The notes under the pieces were generated by a model. It was not told the DNA's origin. It did no database searches and saw only the letters and a program-made list of their open reading frames with translations. From NCBI GenBank assembly GCA_001275005.1, contig JWZX01002978.1, positions 1-41,697 of the forward strand: a stretch of 41,697 nt of DNA, in the 5' to 3' direction. Position 1 is the stretch's first letter; each line of letters starts with the position of its first letter. The translations under genes were made by a program, and so were the position numbers. Positions 31,110-39,807 of the stretch are shown piece after piece. The DNA is from Chrysochromulina tobinii. Taxonomy: Eukaryota; Haptophyta; Prymnesiales; Chrysochromulinaceae.

Positions 31110-31537
31110 ACTTGCCCGAGGAAGTGCTCGGCGTGCGACGTCCTGATTATTAAAAAGGGAATCTGAGAGAATCCACGCGCGGAGATCACGGAGAAATCGC
31201 CACGTGTCAACCCCGGTGTTTTTCGTCTTCAACCGGGGGAGCCGGGGCACTCACAGGACACACGGGGTGCCGTAGCACCGGTTGTCGCGTCTGTCGTGTC
31301 AACGTCCACGGGGACACACGGCTCACGGGCACACGGATCACACAGACGAACCTCACAACCCAACCGACCCAATCCACACCAACGCACCCGCACCGCACGA
31401 CAGGCACGACCGCGCGACGACCGGATCCGCGGCCGACTCAACAGCCGGTCAGCCGCAGTTCCGGAGTTAATTCCGGAGCCGGGCGAACCAATGAGCCCCG
31501 CTCCCCGCGGCCGACTCAGAAGAGGCCGCCCCCCTGG
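31110..31537. promoter_or_regulatory. upstream region of the helicase-RdRP gene
   Basis: About 430 bp between the helicase start and the foldback element. CACACGG-like strings cluster at 31255-31350 and CCGGAG/CTCCGG copies near 31460. It should hold the promoter of the minus-strand gene by position; no specific box is recognised. Confidence 0.35.
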
Positions 31538-32127
31538 GGTTGGGGGGGGGTTCCTATCCTTTTTTGGGGGGGGTTCCTATCGGATACGTATCCTGATGTA
31601 TTTTGATGTATCCTGCATGTATCCTCGTGCATGTATCCTGAAGGAAGAAGGATACATGTATACCTTATGTATCCTGATGTATCTTAGATGTAATACTCAA
31701 ATGTATCTTAAATGCCCTGTTACATTCCAAGAGAATACATGTCTTGATATTTTGCATGTATTTTACAGTATCCCGAACGAGTCCAAGATACATTTTGGGA
31801 TACATATGAGATACATATCAAGATACAAGATGTATCGTGCACGTGGGACGTACATGCGGGATACATGCGGGATACATATGAGATACATGTATCTGCAGAG
31901 GTTCGAGGATACATGGAGGATACATGCGGGATACATGAGGGATACATAATGAGATACATGTATCTCAATTGTATACAGAGAGGTACGTATCTGCAAAATA
32001 TGTATCTTGTTGTATCTTGATGCATCTTGTATTATATGAACGGGACACATCAAGATACGATCAGGATACATGCAGGATACATCGAAATACATCAGGATAC
32101 GTATCCGATAGGAAACCCCCGTCACCC
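31538..32127. mobile_element. MITE-like foldback element
   Basis: About 590 bp, AT-richer than its surroundings. The terminal inverted repeats include a 52-bp arm at 31574-31625 matching the reverse complement of 32063-32114 with one mismatch (CGGATACGTATCCTGATG and neighbouring sequence). Inside, short units spelled TGTATCC on the left and GGATACA on the right make most of the element a long imperfect hairpin. An identical 11-bp CGCCCCCCTGG lies at 31527-31537 and 32128-32138 and may be a target-site duplication. No transposase frame is visible, so it is non-autonomous. The superfamily is not known. Confidence 0.7.
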
Positions 32128-32361
32128 CGCCCCCCTGGCCCTGCATACATACGAACCCGACCCTGCCGCCTCCCGCTCCCAGAGCGCCTCCCCGCGCCTT
32201 ACCCGGTACCGCACTTTGCGAATCTCTGAAACGACACACGCGCGCGCCGAACACGGCCTCTTCCACGTACAGTGTCGCGGCGCCTGTGAAGTGAACATGT
32301 AAAAGTCAGCTCATGCCCACCCGGACCAAAAAAACACGCAAAGTTCGAACCTTCGAGATGT

Positions 32362-32382
32362 CAAGGGGCTGGGAGCCCCTTG
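32362..32382 (+). promoter_or_regulatory. perfect 9-bp hairpin upstream of the kinase
   Basis: CAAGGGGCT, a GGG loop, then AGCCCCTTG, ending 24 bases before the kinase ATG. It may lie in the 5' UTR and affect translation; function is not known. Confidence 0.5.
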
Positions 32383-32405
32383 AGCGGCAAGCGCTAGATT
32401 AGGTC

Positions 32406-34029
32406 ATGGCGACGATTGCGCCGCCCAAGTCCAAGGGCGCGGCCACGGGCGTCTCCGGCGAGTTCACGAAGCTCAGCCTCGTGGGCAAGGGCAGTTTTGG
32501 CTCGGTCTGGCTCGTGCGGCACACGCAAAAAGGAGGTGAGACGCGCATCATGAAGGAGGTGCAGATCATGGGACTATCGCAAGCGGAGCTGCGTGCGACG
32601 AAGCAGGAAACGGCGGTGCTCAAGCACGTCAATCACCCCAACATCATCGGATACATCGGCACCTTTGAGAACGATGGAAACGTGTGCATTGTCATGGAGT
32701 ATGCGGCAGGCGGCGACCTTGGCCGGCTCATCAAAAAGCGCATCAAGGAGAATGCGCGCTTCACCGAGACGGACATCAAGCGGTACGCGATGCAGCTAGG
32801 GAGCGCGCTCGAGTACCTGCATAACGACATCAAGCTGCTGCACCGCGACGTGAAGCCCAAGAATGTCTTCCTCTCGGCCGAAGGCGACGTGCGGCTGGGC
32901 GACTTTGGACTGTCCAAGGTGCTCTCGAAGACGGACGACGTGGCCGAGGCACAGGTGGGCACGCCGCTGTACATGAGCCCGGAGCTCGCCAATGGCAAGC
33001 CGTACGACCGCGGAGCGGACGTGTGGGCATTTGGGTGCACCCTTTTCGAGGCAATGAGCTTTAAGCCTCCGTGGAGCGAAATGTGCACGCCTGATGGCGG
33101 GCTCGAGGGCGGCATGAAGGCGCTCGCGAACGCGCTGCGCAACCGATCGCTCGACATCATGCAGCTGCGGTCGCACTACTCTGCGGACTGGTGCGACAAG
33201 CTGACCAAGCTGCTCGCCAAGCGGCGCGAGGATCGCATGCCACTCTCGGCTCTCATCGCGCAGGTGAGATTGCCTCTGAGTGCCTCCGAGTGCCTCTGAT
33301 TACCGCGAGGATCGCATGCCACTTTCGACTCTCATCGCACAGCTCACGGAGGCTCCCAAGCACCCTGCGTCGTGGGGCCTCTCGGCGGCGGCGCAGGCGG
33401 CGCTCGAGGAGGCGAACATGCCCGCGCCACCGCTGGCCGCGCCTGCTCCGCGCAAGAGTAACGCCGGCAAGAATAGCCTTGATGAGTTCTCGAGGGAAGT
33501 CGAGGAGGGCATGGGGCCGTTGGGGATTGAGGAGCACGCCGCCGCGGGCGTGCTGCAGCGTTCGTGGGCAGCGAGGAAGCAGAAGGAGCAAGCTAAGACG
33601 ATGCAGACGGCTCCGAAGAAGATCGTCAACATGGTCGCGCCGGACGATCAGACCCCTTTGACGTGCTCGGCCCCGTCAGCGGACGAAGCTTCTTCAAAGG
33701 CGCCCAACTTCAAATCCAAGCACAACCTCGGTGATCGGCTCAAGATACCGGTGGCGCCCGCGATCGATCCGAACAAGAAGTCGGCGCTCAAGCCGAGTCG
33801 AGTGGGGATGCTGAAGCCGGCGCTCAAGGCCGATGTAGTGAGCTTCGCCGGCCCGTCAGGCGGCACTGCTATGCCCTCAGCCAGCGAGGTGCGCCAGGCC
33901 GCACGACCGCCTTCGTCGATCCGTGCTCCCAAGGCGACGCCTCGGTCATCCGCCACTGCGCCCAAGTCGTCTGTAGCCGGCAAGAAGCCTGGCCTCAAAC
34001 CGACGCGCGTGAGGGACGGCCTGGGCTGA
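32406..34029 (+). CDS. NEK-like protein kinase with basic C-terminal tail
   Basis: Exons 32406-33263 and 33343-34029 give 514 residues. The catalytic domain (about 20-285) is intact: glycine loop GKGSFGSV (27-34), Lys50 in IMKEV, catalytic HRD (146-148) in LHRDVKPKNVFL, DFG (166-168) and MSPE (190-193). The sequence around HRD and GTPLYMSPEL is typical of the NIMA-related (NEK) Ser/Thr kinases, which act in cell-cycle, centrosome and flagellar control. The tail has an IQ-like GVLQRSWAARKQ and is otherwise basic, Pro/Ser/Ala-rich and probably disordered. The intron (33264-33342) restores IAQ|LTEAPK and carries a duplicate of the last 39 exon bases. The gene is divergent from the helicase-RdRP gene, with the foldback element between them. 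Confidence 0.9.
33225..33342 (+). repeat. 39-bp exon duplication bounding a kinase intron
   Basis: 33225-33263 (exon end) and 33304-33342 (intron end) match at 36 of 39 bases. The period is 79 bp, exactly the intron length. Between them lie 40 bases starting GTGAG and containing GAGTGCCTC twice and CTGATTACC. Confidence 0.95.
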
Positions 34030-34660
34030 GAGCGCCGAGACCACAACCGAACTAGGACCATGATTATGATTCGATACAGCCGAGCTGTACTCTGTACTCT
34101 AACAGCTAACAGGAATAACAGGGCCGAACACACACAGACTTCTTGCATCATGTCTTGCATGCATGGTTCGTCACTAGGGCTACGGTATTCGGAATATAGT
34201 GAACCTCCGAACGCGATAGTCGGACGAGACGTACTACGAACGAAGATACGTGTATGTGTAGTACACCCATCATGAGTACACCCCTATACACCCCGGAAGC
34301 ACACATCACACCCGTGGCGTAACACCTCCGCCGCCCCGCCGCCGCCGCCGCGCCAAAATGTTCCGGAAGCGAAGGTCATCCCAACGGGCCCACATGTTGG
34401 CGCGGCGCGTCATGACCCCTACCTTCCTTTCAAACCCAGAGCATGATGCCTCTCTCATCCACGCGGTCTCAACAGCACGACATATGTCACTTGCGTCTCA
34501 TCAGAAGCTTCTTCGCAGACTTCGAGGTGGGAGAGCCGCCGCCGCCGGCGCGCGCCGCGCGAACGCTGCATGAAGGTGGGCCCGCTGCATGCATGACGCA
34601 CGACAAGCAGTACTAAGTAAATTGACTGCGCGGGTGCAAACCGCGCGCCCACCCCAACCG
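34030..34660. other. intergenic between convergent 3' ends
   Basis: 631 bp between the kinase stop (+) and the scaffold-protein stop (-). It contains a CCGCC-rich run near 34328-34350. No gene or RNA is recognised. Confidence 0.4.
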
Positions 34661-37600
34661 TCATACGCGCATCATATATGCCCGCTCCAGCGCCTCGGGG
34701 TTGCTCGGCTTCCGGTTGAAGGAGAGCTTCGATTTCAGGTAGTCCCCCGTCTTTGCGGCCGTGCGGCCAAAGGAGAGCGTTGCTTGCCCGAGGCCCCGGC
34801 GCACGCGCCCAAACGACTGTCCACGGCTCATTGAGCTCACAGAAGGTTCCGTGGCCGCCGCTGGGGCGGCGGCATACGGCCCGACGGGTGAGAGGAAATC
34901 AGTCTTTCTTGGCGGCCGTTCACCACGCGGAGAGCCGCCGGGAGTCTGGGCCCAATCCTCTTCATTCGTCAACTCGTTCATCAGCTCCTCGCGCTCGAGC
35001 CACTTGAAGATATCTGAGCGCAGCTCGTGAGGCGTCTTGTTGGGCGTTTCGGGGAAGCCCAGATCCCCGGCCGCTTCGGTGCCTCTCGTCGTGGCCGCGA
35101 CGGCCGCTGCTGAGCCCGCTCCACCGCCGCGGCGGCTCTCGCAGGCCGTATCGTTCTCAGAGTTGCTGAACATTTCCCCCCTACGGCCATCCGCCGCGCC
35201 GGTGCCGCGCGCAAGCAGCTCCTCTCGCTTGGCTTCAAATTGCTCTGGCGTGATCAAGCCGTCGTCGAGCAGCCCCTGGAGCTGCCTGAGCAACACAACT
35301 AGTGACCCCGGCGGCAATGCGAGAGCTCGCGCGCCTGCCGCGAGGTTCTCGCCCTTGGCGGTTGCATGATGCGCAGGCCGGAGTGCTGACCGAAGTGCTG
35401 TTCGCACAAAGTCCGCCTGAGGTGGCTTCTTCGCCGGGGGTAGCTGCGGCAGAGGCGTCGGCGGCTTGACGAACCCGGCGTGCAGACGGTCCCCCGGCGT
35501 CGAGCACTCGTCGCCGTTCACTTCGATCGTGTAGTACAGGTCAGGCGTGTTGTCCGTGTGCACGGCGCGCACCGTCGCGGGAACGAGCACATTCCCGTCG
35601 GCCCTTCCGTAGAGTACCTCGTCGCCAACGTCCCACGACGCGGGAGCGACTTGAGCACCGCTCAACTTCAGGCGGCGAGGCGGCGCCTCCACTCGCATGA
35701 GCCGATCCCACTCGACGTACCATTGACGCCAACTCCGCCACCCACGCCGCAGGTGCGCCCGCCGCAAGTGATCTTCGCCGACATCCAAGTGCGTGTAGAG
35801 CTCCGCGCGCGCCTCGTGCCTTGCGGTGCAATGTGCCAGCCAGCTCTGCCATGAGTGCGCGAGCCGAAGGCCCTGCTGACGACGATGCCGTACGTCTGCG
35901 ACCTTGTGGGCTGTAGCCCGGGCTGCTGCGACCACTTGACGCTTACGGCGTTCGTAGACTGTCTCCCCCAGCTTGCCTCCAGCCGCCAGCCACACGGCCT
36001 TCCACCGCCGCCAGCCCCCCTGCACCCGGTTGGAAGCCATGCGCCGCCGGAGGAGCTGGCTGCGGAGCTGCATTCCCATGGGGGACAACGGCTCGCGCCT
36101 TCGCTGGCTCTTTTCGCGCTGCTTCTTCTCGTGCGCCCGCCACACCAGCCATGAGCGCCACGTGTGGACTCCTTGGCGCAGGCCACGCGGCCGCCACCAG
36201 TTACAGGCAATTTGCTTGTTTGAGAACTCAATGTTCTTCCATACCCAGTCGGGCGGCCGCGCCCAATAGCTGAAGGCCTCGGCGAGCCGCAGCGACGTGA
36301 AGCGGTGCGAGCAAGCCAGCAGCCGCCTGTGGTGCACGAGGTGGCGCCACAGGTTGGCCCACGATTCAAAGGCGCGCGCTATTTCCTGGTTGCGTATCCT
36401 GCGAGCAGCACGGTCGATCACGAGCTCGAGCGCCGTGTGACGCATTGAGCTCGTCTGCATGCCGAGATCGAGGCCGAGGTCGAGGGACTCAACCGCGCTT
36501 GCCACGGTCTCCGCCACGGTCTCCACACTCTTGGAGATGCTCTCGGACATGCCGAGCCAGAGGTCCGCCAGTGCGCTCAAGGGATTGCCACCTACGTCGT
36601 CCAGCGTCGCCCCGCGCAGCGGCGCCACGTCCTCCACCTTCTTTACGGCCGTGGGACTGGCGGCCGGAGCGTCGGTGGTGGAGGTGGCACGAGTGGAGGT
36701 GTCAGGGGTCAGATCACCTGGATCCGCAGTGAAGGAGCTGGCTCGATGCAGCTTCTCCGCCCTCGCCCCCACCATCACCCCCAGCACCTTCATCACCGGT
36801 GTTGGTGGCTCAGACTCGGGCACGCGCGCGCTGGTGCAGAAGCTGCCTCTGTAGCCCCCTCCTTGTGCAGAAGGCGCCTGCGGCTTATTCGGCCATCTGG
36901 GTGTGGCACAAGCGGCCGCAACATCCGTTAAGGGCAATGGAAGGCTGGCAGCGGAAGTGGCAGGAGTGAAGAAGGCGGGAGCTTGCAAGGCATCAGCGGT
37001 GGACTGGCTGCTCGGATCATTCGGCTCAGGTTGTGTTGGTTGACTCAGAGGTTGAAGGGCCTCGAGACCCATGGCACTGCCGCGAATATCCATGGTTTGT
37101 AGGCTATGGCGTTCCTCGGGGCCGGACTCGGTCACCTCGGAGTTGGCTGCATCGAGGCGCATCGCGAGAGCCTGGTTGATGTATCCCACATTCAGCAGCT
37201 CCTCCAAGGACCAGCCGGCCGCCTTGGCATCGACCAGAGTGTAGCCTACCGCCTTTGCGTCGGCGCACGAGTAGCCCGCCGCCCGTGCCTCAGCGCACGA
37301 TAGGCCCGCCTCCTTGATCTTGGTGAGCGTAGCGCGTCGCTCGATCTGGGAGAAGCTGCCTCCGTTGTCACGATTCCGTGGAGGAGCTGGCTCGGGCTGC
37401 TTCGGGCTACTGTAGTCGTCAAGCTCCGCCCTCGCTGCCACAGCCCTCGCAACCACCTCGGACATTGGCACTTGTACGCTTGTGCTGAAAGCGCCTCTGT
37501 AGCCCCCGCCTCGACGTGCAGAAGCCGCTCTGGCTTCCTTGGGCGGACTCGGTGTGGCCGCGGCGGCCGGAGCGGCGGTGGATGGGGGGACCGCGGCGAG

Positions 37601-38755
37601 CCGGCGGCTGCGATCCTCCGGCTCCGCCACTCTCGCCACCGGCTTCTCCAGCACAACCTTCTTCGCAGGCTCCTCAAACACCACCCCCATCATTACCGCC
37701 CGCACCCTCATCGCTGGTGTTGGTTGGCCGCGAGCCGCCGCGAGCTCCTCCTCGTCCTCGGGCTTTTGCGGCGTGGTTGGCGCTGTGGCGAACGAGAAGC
37801 CGCCTCTGTAGCCCCCGCCGCGACGGGGAGGAGAAGCCGGTCTGGCTTCGTTGGGTGGACTCGGTGTGGCCGCGGCGGCCGGAGCAGCGGTGGATGGCAC
37901 CAAACTCCGTGGAGGGTGGATGACATGGTAGCCTGTTGGAGACGTGTCCTGTGCCTCATCGAGGTCCCATCCCGTGGGTCCATGGCCGAGGAGAATGCTG
38001 AAGATGCGTTCTCCACCGTCCGCTTGTAGAGGAAGAGCCCGAGGAAGAGCTGCTGCCGCGGCTCGTGCGGGCTGGCTGCTGCGATGGTCCGACTCAGCCG
38101 CCACCGCCGCCCTCGGCACTATGCTTGCGGCGGGTGCGCCTGCAGCTTGGGTGACGGGGCTGGCACACGGAGTGGCCTCACTCGGCGTGGGTGGTGGTCC
38201 CGAGGGCGCCGGTGACTCCCTCGACGGGGTTAGTTCATGTGTTAGTTCATGTGTTAGTTCGGGCGAGGTCTCCGAACCACTCGCGAGCCGAAGACTCTGC
38301 GTAGTGGCGTATCTCCTCGCCGGGGCACGCCACTCCGTGTGCCAGTCTCGCCATCCACGCTGCAGGCGCACCCGCCGCAGGTGATTCTCACAGCAATTCC
38401 ATCTTGCGCACAGCTCGAAGCGCTTTTCGTGCCTTGCGGTGCAATGTGACATCCATCTTTGCAACATCATTGCAACCCGAAGGCCCTGCTGACGTCGATG
38501 CCGTACCCGATGCCGTATGTTGGCGACCTTGAAGGCCGCGGCAAACGCTTGCCGCCGGAGGCGCTCGGCTATCATCCCTTTCTTGCCCCCGGCCGCCACG
38601 AAGAGAGCGCGCCACGTACTCCAGCCATGCTTGATCCGATAGCGGCGCCACTCGCGCCCCTGAAAGCGCTTTACCGCCTCGGCTCGCTCAAGTTTTGCAG
38701 CGGCACGGACTGCCTCGGCTTGCGTCTCGTCCTCCGTAGCCAACCTATCTTGCAT
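34661..38755 (-). CDS. Large Trp-rich scaffold protein with SHOCT and Tudor-like domains
   Basis: 1,364 residues in one exon from ATG 38755 (MQDRLATEDE); an upstream exon is possible. Two related Trp/Arg-rich helical modules, coded at about 38710-38270 and 36060-35700, share RHRRQQGLRxA, W-x-SxxxHCTARHE and LRRGWRxW. Their W-x-x-W spacing is like Sfi1-type centrin-binding repeats. Between them lie a disordered Pro/Ala region with three GGGYRG[GAS]F motifs and a repeat of the form AGYSxxDAKAAGW (about 37330-37170). After module 2 come a Tudor/SH3-like domain (DVGDEVLYGRADG...YYTIEVNGDE, about 35640-35480) and a SHOCT-type helix pair (LLDDGLITPEQFEAKREELL, about 35310-35205). The architecture suggests a cytoskeletal or basal-body scaffold; the function is inferred from weak motifs only. 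Confidence 0.7.
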   Translation of the reverse strand: MQDRLATEDETQAEAVRAAAKLERAEAVKRFQGREWRRYRIKHGWSTWRALFVAAGGKKGMIAERLRRQAFAAAFKVANIRHRVRHRRQQGLRVAMMLQRWMSHCTARHEKRFELCARWNCCENHLRRVRLQRGWRDWHTEWRAPARRYATTQSLRLASGSETSPELTHELTHELTPSRESPAPSGPPPTPSEATPCASPVTQAAGAPAASIVPRAAVAAESDHRSSQPARAAAAALPRALPLQADGGERIFSILLGHGPTGWDLDEAQDTSPTGYHVIHPPRSLVPSTAAPAAAATPSPPNEARPASPPRRGGGYRGGFSFATAPTTPQKPEDEEELAAARGQPTPAMRVRAVMMGVVFEEPAKKVVLEKPVARVAEPEDRSRRLAAVPPSTAAPAAAATPSPPKEARAASARRGGGYRGAFSTSVQVPMSEVVARAVAARAELDDYSSPKQPEPAPPRNRDNGGSFSQIERRATLTKIKEAGLSCAEARAAGYSCADAKAVGYTLVDAKAAGWSLEELLNVGYINQALAMRLDAANSEVTESGPEERHSLQTMDIRGSAMGLEALQPLSQPTQPEPNDPSSQSTADALQAPAFFTPATSAASLPLPLTDVAAACATPRWPNKPQAPSAQGGGYRGSFCTSARVPESEPPTPVMKVLGVMVGARAEKLHRASSFTADPGDLTPDTSTRATSTTDAPAASPTAVKKVEDVAPLRGATLDDVGGNPLSALADLWLGMSESISKSVETVAETVASAVESLDLGLDLGMQTSSMRHTALELVIDRAARRIRNQEIARAFESWANLWRHLVHHRRLLACSHRFTSLRLAEAFSYWARPPDWVWKNIEFSNKQIACNWWRPRGLRQGVHTWRSWLVWRAHEKKQREKSQRRREPLSPMGMQLRSQLLRRRMASNRVQGGWRRWKAVWLAAGGKLGETVYERRKRQVVAAARATAHKVADVRHRRQQGLRLAHSWQSWLAHCTARHEARAELYTHLDVGEDHLRRAHLRRGWRSWRQWYVEWDRLMRVEAPPRRLKLSGAQVAPASWDVGDEVLYGRADGNVLVPATVRAVHTDNTPDLYYTIEVNGDECSTPGDRLHAGFVKPPTPLPQLPPAKKPPQADFVRTALRSALRPAHHATAKGENLAAGARALALPPGSLVVLLRQLQGLLDDGLITPEQFEAKREELLARGTGAADGRRGEMFSNSENDTACESRRGGGAGSAAAVAATTRGTEAAGDLGFPETPNKTPHELRSDIFKWLEREELMNELTNEEDWAQTPGGSPRGERPPRKTDFLSPVGPYAAAPAAATEPSVSSMSRGQSFGRVRRGLGQATLSFGRTAAKTGDYLKSKLSFNRKPSNPEALERAYMMRV

Positions 38756-38953
38756 TTCCACAGGCTGTTCTCAAAGCATTCCGGTTCGGGACGAGTTCCT
38801 TTAAAGTGCGTGCATGCAGCCCAATCGCTAGCAACAAAGAATTTGGTGGGCCGCAGGCTCGCAGCCGTTGACGGCGGCGGAGTATCCAGTTTTCATAAAC
38901 TGTTTTTCCCCACGATCTCAGCGCGGCGATAGACTTTCGAAAAGACTCCAGGC

Positions 38954-39730
38954 CTAGGACTGACCGACACGCCCGGCGCGCTCGATGCCTTCAGGGCGAC
39001 TCGTGAAATCTACAATAGAACGTCCAAAAACTTCCTTCATGGAGGTGATCCTCATCTCGATCAAGCTCACCACCGTTATGGGCGGCGGTCGGTAGCTGCT
39101 TTCGATCGCCGCCTTCTTCGGCGCGGCCGGCTCATGGGCACAGATGGTGGCGCCTGGGTTTGCGACTATGCAGGCCATGCAGTTGACCGGGGGCGCGCTG
39201 CTCTCCCACCGGGCCCGCTTGCATGCCAACGCGGAGGAGGTGACTATGCTGCAGAGAAGGTGACCACCCTTTAGGGCGCACCAGCGGAGCGACAGTTAAT
39301 GGATCGGGCTGCCAGCGTGCACACACGCGCCTCGAGAACGTGCACGTGCGAGAGTGGCACCGCATGCCGTTAACGGTTGTCAGTGGCCAATCCGACGGGC
39401 ATGTCTGGTGCGCGGGCGACGCCAGATTTGCACGCGAGCGCACACGCCCTTGCGCAGAGCACACACGCACCCGAGAACCTCGGACCCTGGCCTCAACCCT
39501 TACACTGGGTTCTGTGTCCTGTGTCTCGCAGAGATTGGCACGCTGAACGTCGGCGCCAACCTCAACACGTTCTGCCACTGATTTTCTCCCGTGTGCTGAA
39601 CAACTCGTTCACGCCGCGCCCTTCGAGCGAGTCAGCGCTCTTGTGCAACTCGAGGGCCTACGCGCACGCCGCTGGGTTGGTGGCGCTCGAGCTCAGCACC
39701 AACGGACGTGTACACCAACGGACGTGAGTA
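38954..39730 (+). pseudogene. Decayed ABCD-type (peroxisomal) ABC transporter fragment
   Basis: Pieces in different frames line up with the membrane domain of ABCD half-transporters. AFRATREIYNRTSKN lies at about 38988-39032. After a frame change comes FMEVILISIKLTTVMG (39036 on), then an in-frame TAG at 39093-39095. Next are LLSIAAFFGAAGSWAQ and HRARLHANAEEVTML, ending at TGA near 39261. The last part matches the family's conserved H-x-RL-x-x-x-x-EE(I/V) motif. A possible later piece (GTLNVGANLNTFC, then LIFSRVLNN) lies at 39540-39640 after a strong-looking TCTCGCAG acceptor. No ATP-binding domain is present in the window. Stops and frame changes indicate a relic; the match is from memory of the family, so it is moderate. 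Confidence 0.45.
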
Positions 39731-39807
39731 CACGTCGAGCTCGTCGAACTCGTGATGCTCGCGCTGGCGCTGTGCGCGCGCGGGTCCCGAGACGGGCGGC
39801 ACGGTGC

